NCBI GenBank assembly: GCA_963835775.1
Contig: CAWIHB010000025.1
Location: 186,001-250,000, forward strand
Direction: 5' to 3'
Origin: Palsa-504 sp963835775
Lineage (GTDB): Bacteria > Actinomycetota > Actinomycetes > Streptosporangiales > Streptosporangiaceae
DNA length: 64,000 bases
The notes under the pieces are model-generated. The model was not told the DNA's origin. It worked only from the letters and a program-made list of their open reading frames with translations, and did not search any database. The position numbers and the translations under genes were made by a program. This document shows, piece by piece, positions 42,616 to 51,174 of this stretch (its first letter is position 1; each line of letters opens with the position of its first letter).

Positions 42616-43274
42616 CCGAAGGCACTCCGCAGCAGGGCGGGGCCGGCCCGAGCCTGCAGACCGAGAGCGGGACGGGTCCGCGGACCGGCAGCGGCACGGG
42701 TGCGCAGACCTGGGGCGGCGCGCTCGGCGAGGTGTGGCAGTCGGCGGTCCGGCACAAGCTGATCGCGGCGCTGATCGCGGTGTGCGTGGCCGGTTCGCTG
42801 ATCGGCCTCGGGCTGGCTGGCTCGGGCTCTGGTGGGGCCGCCCAGGCCGCCGACCCGGTCGCGCCTTCGTTCCGGCTGGCCGCCCTCGGCCATTCCGGGC
42901 AGGTCTCGCTCAGCGCCTACGCCGGCAGGCCGCTGATTGTGAACTTCTTCGCGTCCTGGTGCGGCCCGTGCCAGCAGGAGACCCCGCTGCTGGCCACGTT
43001 CTACCGCGACGAGCAGGGCCAGGTGGCCGTGGTCGGGCTGGACGAGAGCGACGTGATGAGCAACGCGCTGTCCTTTGCCCGGTCAAAGGGCGTCAGCTAC
43101 CCGATCGGCTGGGATCCGGGGCTCAGCGCGGCGTCCGCCTACGGGGTCGTCGCCCTGCCGCAGACGTTCTTCCTGGACGCGAAGCACCGCATCGTCAACC
43201 GGGTCTTCGGCGCGGTCACGCAGGCCGAGCTCAACAGGGGCATCGCGCTGGCGACGGGATCGACGCGAGGGTGA
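42612..43274 (+). CDS. TlpA/ResA-like membrane thioredoxin
   Basis: 220 residues from ATG 42612. Gln/Gly/Thr-rich N-terminus, one helix (HKLIAALIAVCVAGSLIGLG), then a thioredoxin fold with redox motif FFASWCGPCQQETP and cis-Pro region VVALPQTFFLD. Extracytosolic disulfide reductants of this type serve cytochrome c or CuA assembly. Sitting in an operon with a two-component system near ctaG fits a role in oxidase maturation. Confidence 0.87.
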   Translation: MTEGTPQQGGAGPSLQTESGTGPRTGSGTGAQTWGGALGEVWQSAVRHKLIAALIAVCVAGSLIGLGLAGSGSGGAAQAADPVAPSFRLAALGHSGQVSLSAYAGRPLIVNFFASWCGPCQQETPLLATFYRDEQGQVAVVGLDESDVMSNALSFARSKGVSYPIGWDPGLSAASAYGVVALPQTFFLDAKHRIVNRVFGAVTQAELNRGIALATGSTRG

Positions 43275-43876
43275 CACCGACCCGCACGGACCCGCCCTAG
43301 GCCACGCAGACCACGGACCTGGGCAAGCTCGACGCGGAACGGGCCGCGATCTACTCGATCCTGCGATCGGCCGAGAACGCGACCGGCGACCACGCCGCGC
43401 TGCCCAGCCTGCCGTCCTAAGGACGCGGGCTTCCTCGACTTGCTGGCCGCGCCCGCCGCCCCGGTCAGCCCGTAGACGATGCCGCCGTGCCACAGGCCGC
43501 TCAGCACCGCGGGGAAGATCCCGCCGCCGGTGACCACGGAGAGCACCAGCGCGATGGCCGCGCAGGCCACCGCGGGCATGACGGCAAAGCGCCACGGATT
43601 GCTCCGGGCCCAGCGGATGGCCCGGCCCGGTTTGGCGCGCCACAGGGCCCCGGCCGCGGCCACCACGAAGAAGGCCACCGCTCCCAGGGCCACCGAACCG
43701 CTCAGCGCCCCCAGGCCGAGGCTGGTTCCGATGAGGTGCAGGCCCAGGTCGCCCACGGCGACCACCGTGCCGGTGGCCGCGGCGGCGCCCCACGGGGCCC
43801 CGGACATGGCCGCGCTGGAGATCGACATCTCCTCGCGCCGGGACAGGTCCTGCTCGTTGCGAGCCGGTGCGGACAT
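43139..43876 (-). CDS. Small multi-helix membrane protein with run-on C-terminus
   Basis: ORF of 245 residues from ATG 43876 (AAGGGG upstream). The first about 150 residues look real: a polar start (MSAPARNEQDLSRREEMSIS), then four helices (GTVVAVGDLGLHLIGTSLGL, ALGAVAFFVVAAAGALW, VMPAVACAAIALVLSVV, GLWHGGIVYGLTGAAG). From about residue 155 (ASKSRKPAS) the frame is antisense to the remnant at 43301-43420 and to the end of the TlpA gene, and lacks protein character. The natural stop seems lost. No family recognised. Confidence 0.6.
   Translation of the reverse strand: MSAPARNEQDLSRREEMSISSAAMSGAPWGAAAATGTVVAVGDLGLHLIGTSLGLGALSGSVALGAVAFFVVAAAGALWRAKPGRAIRWARSNPWRFAVMPAVACAAIALVLSVVTGGGIFPAVLSGLWHGGIVYGLTGAAGAASKSRKPASLGRQAGQRGVVAGRVLGRSQDRVDRGPFRVELAQVRGLRGLGRVRAGRCHPRVDPVASAMPLLSSACVTAPKTRLTMRCFASRKNVCGRATTP
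43301..43420 (+). pseudogene. C-terminal fragment of a paralogue of the 39042-39662 gene
   Basis: The frame reads ATQTTDLGKLDAERAAIYSI and ends LPSLPS, stop TAA 43418-43420. It aligns with the end of the protein encoded at 39042-39662 (VLDAERATIDAMINVASK ... PTLPS). An in-frame TAG directly precedes it, so only about 39 codons remain. Confidence 0.6.
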
Positions 43877-43904
43877 CAATACCCCTTGCCCTTCGGGCAC
43901 CTAC

Positions 43905-43927
43905 CGCGATACTCACGTCATATCGCG
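43905..43927. promoter_or_regulatory. Inverted repeat CGCGATA-N9-TATCGCG
   Basis: Perfect 7-bp arms, 29 nt upstream of the small membrane protein start on the minus strand, in the 265-bp gap before the HtrA gene. It is a likely operator. Confidence 0.5.
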
Positions 43928-44141
43928 TCTTGCAGGCAGCGTACCACCCCGCTGGCCGTGGACCGGTCGCGGCGCGCGGGTTATCCGTTGGGCGGACGGC
44001 CGGAAGCGGGTCAGGCGATGATGGCGAACCAGGAGGAGCGGCAGCGGCGATCTCGTCGGCGTAGGGGCCGACGCGGCTGGCGGGCGGACCGTCCGGCGGC
44101 ATAGGCGATCGGGGCATACCCTGGTCTGGTTAAGGACGAGG

Positions 44142-45671
44142 ATGATGCGCGAGAACCAGAGCGATAGCGAGGACGGCTGGCCGCGGCCCGGCGAGTACAT
44201 CTCCCCCTGGGCGTCGCGCGAGGCGGACGAGGCGCCACCCGGCGGGTCCGGCCAGGCCCCGCACCCGGACGACGGGACGTCGGGGTCCATTGCCTTCGGC
44301 GGGCCGACCAGCGAACCGCGCGGTTCGGCCGACCAGCGGTGGTACGTGGCACCTGGCTACGGGTCGGCGGGGCCGGGCGGCTACGGGTCGGCGGGGACGG
44401 GCGGTCCTGGCTTTCCTGGCGAGCTGCCGCCGGAGCGGCGGAGGGGCAGGCGCGGGGGGCACTGGCTGGTGTACCTGACCGTGGCAGCGCTGGCGGCGGG
44501 GGTTGGCGCGGGGCTCACGGCGGCGCTGGATGGCGTCGGCCCGGCGGCGCCGGGCCCCATCTCCTCGCGGGACATCCCGACGCCGAGCGACAACGCGGCA
44601 GGCAGCGGAACCCTCAACCAGGCCGCCGTGGAGCGGAAGGTCAAGCCGGGCCTGGTCGACGTCACCGCCACGCTCAAATATGACAGCGAGACGGCCGAGG
44701 GGACGGGGATGATCCTGTCCGCCTCCGGCCTGGTGCTGACCAACAACCACGTGATCGACGGGGCCACCAGCGTCACCGCGACCCTGGTCGACTCGGGCAG
44801 GCCGTACCAGGCCAGGGTGGTGGGCTACGACAGCAAAGATGACGTCGCGCTGCTCCAGCTCATCGGGGCGGCGGGCCTGCCCACGGTCAGTTTCGGCAAC
44901 TCCGCGCAGGTCAAGGTGGGCGCGGCGGTGCTGGCGCTGGGCAACGCCGACGGGCGTGGCGGCGTGACGCCCGCCGCGGGCATCATCAACGGGCTGAACC
45001 GCTCCATCCAGGCCAGCGACGCGGGCTCGGATACCACCGAGGACCTGAACCACATGCTGGAGACCGACGCGCTGATCCAGCAGGGCGACTCGGGCGGCGC
45101 GCTGGCCAACAGCACAGGCCAGGTCATCGGCATGGTCACCGCGGCCAACACCGGCTCGGACGGCGGGACGGGCGGCACCACCGGGTTCGCCATCCCCATC
45201 GACAGCGCCCTGATCATCGCCCGCGAGATCGCCGCCGGGCAGGCCGGCCCGACCGTGTACATCGGCCTGCCCGGCTTCCTGGGCGTCGAGGTCGGGCAGA
45301 GTGCCAGCCCCAACCCGGTGCAGCAGGCCCTCGACCAGCGGCGTTCGGACAACAGCCCGGGCCCCCCGGGGGGCTCCGGCAGCAGCTGCCTGACCGGCGG
45401 CCAGCCGCCCGGCGTGCCGTCCAGCATCGCGCCCGCCCGCACCGGCGCGCTCATCGTGGGCATCTTGTGCAACACCGCGGCCGACTCCCGGGGCCTGGTG
45501 CCCGGTGACGTGATCACCGCGGTCGACGGCCAGGCCATCACCACGCCCGGCTCGCTGACCAGCATCACGGCCGAGTACCACCCGGGCGACGTGGTCAAGG
45601 TCAGCTGGGAGAGCATCAGCGGCGCCCGGTACACCAGCTCGATCACGCTGGGCAGCGGCCCGGCCCGCTAG
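44142..45671 (+). CDS. HtrA-like membrane serine protease with PDZ domain
   Basis: 509 residues from ATG 44142 (AAGGA upstream; ATG 44145 is also possible). Long Gly/Pro-rich cytoplasmic part, one helix (HWLVYLTVAALAAGVGAGLT), then a trypsin-like domain with the triad in LTNNHVIDGA (His), DDVALLQL (Asp) and QQGDSGGALAN (Ser). The C-terminal PDZ (GALIVGILCNTAADSRGLVP, GDVITAVDGQAITTPGSLTS) has the usual carboxylate loop region. Two cysteines (SSCLTGG, ILCNTAA) may pair. It is an envelope quality-control protease. It overlaps the dapE stop codon convergently. Confidence 0.92.
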   Translation: MMRENQSDSEDGWPRPGEYISPWASREADEAPPGGSGQAPHPDDGTSGSIAFGGPTSEPRGSADQRWYVAPGYGSAGPGGYGSAGTGGPGFPGELPPERRRGRRGGHWLVYLTVAALAAGVGAGLTAALDGVGPAAPGPISSRDIPTPSDNAAGSGTLNQAAVERKVKPGLVDVTATLKYDSETAEGTGMILSASGLVLTNNHVIDGATSVTATLVDSGRPYQARVVGYDSKDDVALLQLIGAAGLPTVSFGNSAQVKVGAAVLALGNADGRGGVTPAAGIINGLNRSIQASDAGSDTTEDLNHMLETDALIQQGDSGGALANSTGQVIGMVTAANTGSDGGTGGTTGFAIPIDSALIIAREIAAGQAGPTVYIGLPGFLGVEVGQSASPNPVQQALDQRRSDNSPGPPGGSGSSCLTGGQPPGVPSSIAPARTGALIVGILCNTAADSRGLVPGDVITAVDGQAITTPGSLTSITAEYHPGDVVKVSWESISGARYTSSITLGSGPAR

Positions 45672-46750
45672 GCGGCCTCAGCCAGCGGCCAGGAGCCCAG
45701 CCAGGTGCGGAGCCGGGCCTCGCACTCGGCGATGGTGGCCGTCTGCACGTACTCCCCCGCCGTGTGCGCGATCTCCGGCAGGCCCGGACCGTAGTTCACC
45801 GCCGGGATGCCGAGCGCGGCGAACCGGGCCACGTCGGTCCAGCCGAGCTTGGCCCGCGGGGTCCCGCCCACGGCGGCCGCGAACGTGGCCGCGGCACCCT
45901 GGTCCAGGCCGGGTCGCGCGCCCTCGGCCACGTCGACCACGGTCACCGGCCAGCCGGCGAACACGGACCGCACGTAGTCCTCCGCCGCGGCGGCGTCCCG
46001 GTCCGGCGCGAACCGGTAGTTGACCGTGACCACGCATTCGTCCGGGACCACGTTCCCGGCCACGCCGCCCCGGATCCCGACCGCGTTCAGGCCCTCGTGG
46101 TAGCGCAGCCCGTCCACCTCGGGTTCCCGGGCCACGTAAGCCCGCAGCAGCTCGAGGAGGCCGGCCGCCTCGTGGATCGCGTTGCGGCCCATCCAGGAGC
46201 GGGCGGTGTGCGCCCGCTGGCCGGACGCGGTCACCTCGGCGCGCAGGGTGCCCTGGCAGCCGCCTTCGATCTCGCCCGAGGTCGGCTCCATCAGCACGGC
46301 GAAGTCGCCGGCCAGCAGTTCGGGACGCTCGCGGCTGAGCCGCAGCAGGCCGTTGCGCTCGGCCGCGACTTCCTCGCAGTCGTAGCAGACGTAGGTCACG
46401 TCCCTGGCCGGCCCGGTCAGCGCCGCGGCCAGCCGCAGCTGCACGGCCACCCCGGACTTCATATCGCTGGTCCCGCAGCCGAACAGCCGGGGGCCATCCA
46501 CCCGGGACGGCAGGTTGCCCGCCACCGGGACGGTGTCCAGGTGCCCGGCCAGGATGACCCGCTCGGCCCGCCCGAGCTCGGTGCGGGCCACGACGGTGTG
46601 GCCGTGGCGGCTTACGGCCAGGTGCGGCAGCGGCCGCAGCGCGGCCTCGACGGCGTCCGCGATCGGCCCTTCCTCGCCGCTGACCGAGGGGATGTCGACC
46701 AGCGCCGCGGTCAGCGCCGCCCCGTCAAGCTCCAGGTCCAAAGCGTCCAT
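45668..46750 (-). CDS. dapE: Succinyl-diaminopimelate desuccinylase
   Basis: 360 residues from ATG 46750 (MDALDLELDGAALTAALVDI). M20 peptidase that frees LL-diaminopimelate for lysine and peptidoglycan. Metal ligands: VILAGHLDTVP, GTSDMKSG, DCEEVAAE, EPTSGEIEGGCQG and the final LPEIAHTAGEYV. Lid domain present, full length (unlike the dipeptidase at 5-6 kb). Sixteen bases separate it from the upstream lysR stop, so it may be co-transcribed with it. Confidence 0.92.
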   Translation of the reverse strand: MDALDLELDGAALTAALVDIPSVSGEEGPIADAVEAALRPLPHLAVSRHGHTVVARTELGRAERVILAGHLDTVPVAGNLPSRVDGPRLFGCGTSDMKSGVAVQLRLAAALTGPARDVTYVCYDCEEVAAERNGLLRLSRERPELLAGDFAVLMEPTSGEIEGGCQGTLRAEVTASGQRAHTARSWMGRNAIHEAAGLLELLRAYVAREPEVDGLRYHEGLNAVGIRGGVAGNVVPDECVVTVNYRFAPDRDAAAAEDYVRSVFAGWPVTVVDVAEGARPGLDQGAAATFAAAVGGTPRAKLGWTDVARFAALGIPAVNYGPGLPEIAHTAGEYVQTATIAECEARLRTWLGSWPLAEAA

Positions 46751-46766
46751 CCGGCCAGCATAGAGA

Positions 46767-47711
46767 TCAGGCGGGAGCGGAGGGGCTGGCGGCGGGCAGG
46801 GCGCGGGCGGCGGCGCGCAGCGCGGTCACGATCACCGCCACCGAGGGCCGGGGCATGCTGGCCGTGCGGGCCACGGCATGGATGTCCCGGGCCAGGTCCA
46901 GGCCGTGCGGCAGGTCCCGGACGGCGACCCGGCGCTCGCCCGCGGCCACGGCCAGCCGGGGCAGGATGGCGATGCCGATGCCGCGCGCCACCAGGCTCAC
47001 GATCGTGGACATGCCCTCGAACTCCGACAGCACCGGCGGGGTCACGCCCACCGCGGCCAGCAGCCGGTCGACCGCCTGCCGGGACGACTCGCTGGCCGGC
47101 GCGGCCAGCCACGGCTCGTGCCGCAGCGCCCGCAGGTCGACGGCCCGGGCCGGGTCGGCGGCGTGATGCGCGCGCGGCACCACCAGCACCAGCCGGTCGC
47201 GGATGAGGTGGTAGCAGGACAAGATGGATCCGCCCGTCTCGATCTCGTCGGCCAGCCGGCCGGTCCAGTCGTCCACGATGGCCACGTCCACCTCACCGGA
47301 CCGCACCTGGCGCAGCCCTTCGTGCGCCCCGGTCTGCCGCAGCACCAGGTTCAGCCTCGGGTGGGCGCGCAGGCTGCGGGCCAGGGCCGGCGCGAAGGCC
47401 ACGGCCGCCGAGGGGAACGCGGTGGCCACCACCCGCCCGGCCGGCTCGGCGGCCCGGGCCGACAGGTCGGTCTCTGCCGCCTCGACCATGGCCAGGATCC
47501 GTTCGGCGTGCGCGGCCAGCCGGCGGCCCGCGTCGGTCAGCTCGGCCCGGCGGGCGGTCCGGTCCAGCAGCGCGGTGCCCGCCTCGCGTTCCAGCGCGGC
47601 CAGTTGCTGCGATACCGCCGACGGCGTGTAGCCGAGGAAGGCGGCGGTCTTGGCGATGCTGCCGCGCGCGGCGAACTCGGTCAGCAGGCGCAGCCGGTGC
47701 AGGTCGAGCAT
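46767..47711 (-). CDS. LysR-family transcriptional regulator
   Basis: 314 residues from ATG 47711 (MLDLHRLRLLTEFAARGSIA). Winged HTH at about residues 1-60 (KTAAFLGYTPSAVSQQLAAL) and a periplasmic-binding-like effector domain. It is divergent from the aminotransferase and directly upstream of dapE. A 20-bp inverted repeat in the 111-174-bp gap is a good candidate site, so it probably controls the aminotransferase and perhaps dapE. Confidence 0.9.
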   Translation of the reverse strand: MLDLHRLRLLTEFAARGSIAKTAAFLGYTPSAVSQQLAALEREAGTALLDRTARRAELTDAGRRLAAHAERILAMVEAAETDLSARAAEPAGRVVATAFPSAAVAFAPALARSLRAHPRLNLVLRQTGAHEGLRQVRSGEVDVAIVDDWTGRLADEIETGGSILSCYHLIRDRLVLVVPRAHHAADPARAVDLRALRHEPWLAAPASESSRQAVDRLLAAVGVTPPVLSEFEGMSTIVSLVARGIGIAILPRLAVAAGERRVAVRDLPHGLDLARDIHAVARTASMPRPSVAVIVTALRAAARALPAASPSAPA

Positions 47712-47752
47712 AAGAAAATCTTACTCTCGGCAATAGATATCGCAGCTTGCTC

Positions 47753-47772
47753 TAATGGTATAAACAGCATTA
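47753..47772. promoter_or_regulatory. LysR-type inverted repeat TAATG-N10-CATTA
   Basis: Perfect arms in an A/T-rich patch 42 nt upstream of the lysR start and between the divergent genes. The geometry fits a LysR box. Confidence 0.5.
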
Positions 47773-47885
47773 ACTGGAGCAGTTGACAGGGCCGTCAGCG
47801 AAGGCGGGGAATCAGCCCTGCCGTGGCGTTCACCCCGCTGATGACCGTTTGTCCGCCGATCCCGCAGCTAGGATGTGCCTGCTCC

Positions 47886-49202
47886 GTGGCTCTTGCCGCT
47901 ACCCCTTTGCGTCCGCTTCCGTCTTCTTCTCCCGCCACGGGCCAGCTGGGCCCCGCGCTTGTTCCCGTTTCCGCCACGCTCGCCGCCAACGAGACCCTCG
48001 AGGCCCGCCGCCGCCGGGGCGAGCCCGTGCTGCCGATGGCGTTCGGCGAGGCCGGGCTGCCCGCGCACCGGCTGCTGCGCGAGGAGCTGGCCCGCGCGGC
48101 GGGCCATACCTCCTACGGCCCGGTGGCCGGCCGCACCGAGCTGCGGGAAGCCGCCGCCGGCTACTGGGGCCGGCGCGGCCTGCCCACCGACCCGGACGCG
48201 GTGGTCTGCGGCCCGGGCAGCAAGGCCCTGCTGTTCGGCCTGATGGCGGCGATCGGCGGCGACGTCGCCGTGACCCGGCCGAGCTGGGTCAGCTACGCCG
48301 CGCAGGCCAGCCTGGCCGGGGGTTCGGCCCGGTTCGTGCCCGGCTCGGCGGGCGTGCCCGAGGCCAGGGAACTGGACCGTACGGTGGCGCTGGCCCGGGC
48401 GGCCGGCCGCCCGGTCCGCTCGGTGATCATCACGCTGCCCGACAACCCGACCGGCAGGCTGGCCCCGCCCGCCGCCGTCCGCGCCCTGTGCTCGGTGGCC
48501 GAGCGCCACGACCTGATCATCATTTCCGACGAGATCTACCGGGACCTGGTCTTCGATGATGTGTCCGTCCCGGCCAGCCCGGCGTCCACTTGTCCCGAAC
48601 GGGCCGTGGTGACCACGGGCCTGAGCAAGAACCTCGCCCTCGGTGGCTGGCGCCTCGGGGTGGCCCGGCTGCCGGACAGCGGGCTGGGCCGCGAACTGCA
48701 GGCCCGGCTGCTCGGCGTGGCCAGCGAGATCTGGTCGGCCGCGGCCGGGCCGGTGCAGCAGGCCGCCGCGCTGGCCTTCAGCGAGCCGCCGCCGGTGACC
48801 GAACGCGTCGCGCTCAGCCGCCGCCTGCACGCCAGCGTGGCCCGGGCCGTCGCGGACCGCTTCGCCGCCGCCGGCGCCACGGTGCCCGCGCCGCAGGCCG
48901 CGTTCTACGTGTACCCGGACTTCACCCCGCTGGCCGGTCTGCTGCTGCGGCGGCACGGCATCACCAGCGACCAGGACCTGGCCGACCTGCTGCTCAAGGC
49001 GTACGGCGTCGGGGTGCTGCCGGGCAGCGCGTTCGGCGAGGCCAGCAAGCGGCTGCGGCTGCGGGTGGCCACCGGCATGCTCTACGGCGAGACCGACGCG
49101 GAGCGGAACGCGGCGCTGAACGACGCCGACCCGTGCTCGCTACCCTGGATCGCGGCCGCCCTCGGCCGCCTGGAAGAGGTCCTTACCGACCTGACGCGTT
49201 AG
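47886..49202 (+). CDS. PLP-dependent aminotransferase, class I/II
   Basis: 438 residues from GTG 47886; GTG 47823 would add 21 residues with little protein character. Fold type I: NPTG-like segment TLPDNPTGRLA, SDEIYRDLVFDD, Schiff-base Lys in TTGLSKNLALGGWRLG, and the C-terminal Arg in RLRLRVATGM. Substrate cannot be read. Its neighbours (LysR, DapE) make a role in diaminopimelate or other amino acid metabolism possible. Its 3' end overlaps the run-on end of the SGNH gene by 20 bases. Confidence 0.82.
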   Translation: MALAATPLRPLPSSSPATGQLGPALVPVSATLAANETLEARRRRGEPVLPMAFGEAGLPAHRLLREELARAAGHTSYGPVAGRTELREAAAGYWGRRGLPTDPDAVVCGPGSKALLFGLMAAIGGDVAVTRPSWVSYAAQASLAGGSARFVPGSAGVPEARELDRTVALARAAGRPVRSVIITLPDNPTGRLAPPAAVRALCSVAERHDLIIISDEIYRDLVFDDVSVPASPASTCPERAVVTTGLSKNLALGGWRLGVARLPDSGLGRELQARLLGVASEIWSAAAGPVQQAAALAFSEPPPVTERVALSRRLHASVARAVADRFAAAGATVPAPQAAFYVYPDFTPLAGLLLRRHGITSDQDLADLLLKAYGVGVLPGSAFGEASKRLRLRVATGMLYGETDAERNAALNDADPCSLPWIAAALGRLEEVLTDLTR

Positions 49203-50148
49203 CCCCCGGCGGGGCCCGGCGGGTTAAAGGGGGGACGGGAAGTCCCCCCTTTGCGGGGGCCCCGGGGGGTACGGGGGGCCGGGCAGGCCCCCCGTGATCG
49301 GGGGGGTCACCGGGGGGGTCGTCCCCCCGGGGGAAATACACCAGCTCGGGGCGCTTGGGCGGCAGGCCGTCGCCGCTGGAGGTGCCGCCCAGCCGGCGCC
49401 GCGCCCAGGGCATCGCGTATTCCCTGGCCCAGCGGGCGTCCTGACGGCGGGCGGCCAGCCAGGCCGAGGACCTGGTGAGCTGCCCGCCATCCTGGTCAGC
49501 AGGGCCGGCGGCGGGCGGCAGCGGTTGCCGCCAGTCCCCGTCGGCCGGCAGGCCCAGTACCTCGCAGGTGCGCAGGGCCACCTTCTGGTGGCCCGCGCCG
49601 GCCAGGTGCAGCCGGTCCGCGCTCCAGGCCCGCGCGTCCTTGAGCGCCCGCATCGACCACAGGTCGACCAGGTCGCAGCCGCGAGCGTCGGCGATCGCGC
49701 GCAGGTGCATGTCGTAGGCGGCGATCCGGCCCCGCAGCAGGCGGATCACCGGGAAGATACGCGGATCGAAGCCGGTGAAGATGAGCACCCGGCAGCCGAC
49801 CGCCTGCAGCGCGGCCACCGCCGGATCGAACTGCGCGGCCAGCTCGTCCACGTCGGACCCGCGCAGGATGTCGTTGCCGCCCGCGGCCAGGCTGACCAGG
49901 TCCGGGGCCAGCTCAACGGCCCGCGGCACCTGCTCGGCCACCACCTCGGGCAGCCGCTTGCCGCGGATGGCCAGGTTGGCGTACCGGAATCCGGGTACCT
50001 GGCCGGCCAGCACGGCGGCCACCCGGTCGGCCCAGCCGATGAACCCGCCGTCCGGGTCCGGGTCCTTGAGCCCTTCGGTAAAGCTGTCGCCCAGGGCCGC
50101 AAAGGAGCCGATCTCGGCTCCGGGGTCTGGTTGGCGCATCCTGCCCAT
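49183..50148 (-). CDS. SGNH/GDSL hydrolase with G/C-run C-terminal extension
   Basis: 321 residues from ATG 50148 (MGRMRQPDPGAEIGSFAALG). Block I FAALGDSFTEG (Ser), oxyanion Gly and Asn in AAGGNDILRG, and block V ADRLHLAGAGHQ (Asp-x-x-His) form the SGNH active site; no signal peptide. Likely a cytosolic esterase or lipase. From about residue 270 (PRGDDPPGDPPDHGGPARPP) the frame runs through a G/C-run element and then antisense into the aminotransferase, so the original stop seems lost. Confidence 0.85.
   Translation of the reverse strand: MGRMRQPDPGAEIGSFAALGDSFTEGLKDPDPDGGFIGWADRVAAVLAGQVPGFRYANLAIRGKRLPEVVAEQVPRAVELAPDLVSLAAGGNDILRGSDVDELAAQFDPAVAALQAVGCRVLIFTGFDPRIFPVIRLLRGRIAAYDMHLRAIADARGCDLVDLWSMRALKDARAWSADRLHLAGAGHQKVALRTCEVLGLPADGDWRQPLPPAAGPADQDGGQLTRSSAWLAARRQDARWAREYAMPWARRRLGGTSSGDGLPPKRPELVYFPRGDDPPGDPPDHGGPARPPVPPGAPAKGGLPVPPLTRRAPPGANASGR
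49227..49334. repeat. G/C-run element after the aminotransferase
   Basis: Dense runs of G5-G7 and C5-C7 with complementary blocks (ggggacggga agtcccccc at 49230-49248; gggggtcgtccccccggggg at about 49315-49334). Same style as 23224-23322. It supplies the odd C-terminus of the SGNH hydrolase. Confidence 0.55.
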
Positions 50149-50269
50149 GATGCCATCCCGTACCGGGACGGACGCGGGCACCACGGCCCGTTCGGCATAA
50201 CGAGGATGGCCAGCGGAGTACGGCGGGGTGGCGGGGGCGGCCGGACGGGGCACGGGCAGACTTGACCTC

Positions 50270-50959
50270 GTGACCTACGTCGAATCACCGGTGCCCGCGT
50301 TCCTGTTCGACCTGGACGGGACGCTCATCGACAGCGTGTACCAGCACGTCATCGCGTGGCGGTCGGCCCTGTCGGCCATCGGCGTCGACCTGTCGGTGTG
50401 GCGGATCCACCGGCGGATCGGGATGAGCGGCGGGCTGTTCGTGTCCGCGCTGCTGCGCGAGACCGGGCGGTCGCTGTCGGCGGCCGACATCGAGGCGCTG
50501 CAACTGGCGCACGCGGCGGAGTACCGAGCCCAGATGGATTCGGTGACCGCGCTGCCCGGGGCGCGGGAGCTGCTCGGCTTCCTGACCGGGGCCGGTGTCC
50601 GGTGGGCCATCGCGACCAGCGGGTACTCGGCGACCGCGCGGCCCGCGCTGGCCCTGCTCGGGCTGCCCGAGGACACCCCGATGGTGACCCGCGACCTGGT
50701 GCGTCACGCCAAGCCCGACCCGGACCTGTTCCTGGCCGCGGCGGCCGAGCTGGGGGTGGAGCCCGGGCACGCGATGGTGGTCGGGGACAGCGTATGGGAC
50801 CTGCTGGCCGCCCGGCGGGCCGGGGCGCTCGGGGTCGGGCTGATGTCCGGCGGGTACGGGCGGGAGGAGCTCGAGCGGGCCGGCGCCTACCGGGTCTACG
50901 CCGACCCGGCCGAGATGCTGGCCCGGCTCGACGAGCTCGGCGTGCGCGCCGACGGCTGA
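50270..50959 (+). CDS. HAD-superfamily phosphatase
   Basis: 229 residues from GTG 50270 (VTYVESPVPAFLFDLDGTLI). Motif I FLFDLDGTLIDS, motif II AIATSGYS, motif III KPDPDLF with the Lys of AKPDP, motif IV VVGDSVWDLLAA; helical cap between I and II. Phosphoglycolate-phosphatase-like. No ribosome site is clear, so it may be leaderless. Followed by a strong terminator. Confidence 0.88.
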   Translation: MTYVESPVPAFLFDLDGTLIDSVYQHVIAWRSALSAIGVDLSVWRIHRRIGMSGGLFVSALLRETGRSLSAADIEALQLAHAAEYRAQMDSVTALPGARELLGFLTGAGVRWAIATSGYSATARPALALLGLPEDTPMVTRDLVRHAKPDPDLFLAAAAELGVEPGHAMVVGDSVWDLLAARRAGALGVGLMSGGYGREELERAGAYRVYADPAEMLARLDELGVRADG

Positions 50960-51031
50960 TCCCGTCAGGCCCGTGCGACCCGCTGATCACGCGGGCCACA
51001 GGCGGCCTCAGATGTTCGCCAGCAAGCCGTT

Positions 51032-51059
51032 AGGAGGTCGCTAGCGACGGCTCCTTTTT
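51032..51059 (+). terminator. Rho-independent terminator
   Basis: AGGAG (51032-51036) pairs with CTCCT (51051-51055), and GTCGC (51037-51041) with GCGAC (51044-51048), with a GG bulge; five T follow directly. It is one of few classic U-run terminators in this DNA and lies 73 nt after the HAD gene. Confidence 0.8.
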
Positions 51060-51123
51060 CCGCGAGTAGAGATTAAATGGAGGGGTAGGCGGACAGGGGC
51101 CGTCCGGAGGGAAGGCGCGCCCC

Positions 51124-51149
51124 GAGTTAGGCCCCTGAGTTAGGCCCCT
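51124..51149. repeat. 13-bp direct repeat, two copies and a partial third
   Basis: gagttaggcccct is repeated at 51124-51136 and 51137-51149, then gagttaa. It lies just upstream of the universal stress protein ribosome site. Confidence 0.7.
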
Positions 51150-51174
51150 GAGTTAAGCAGGGAGGCGAGTTGCG

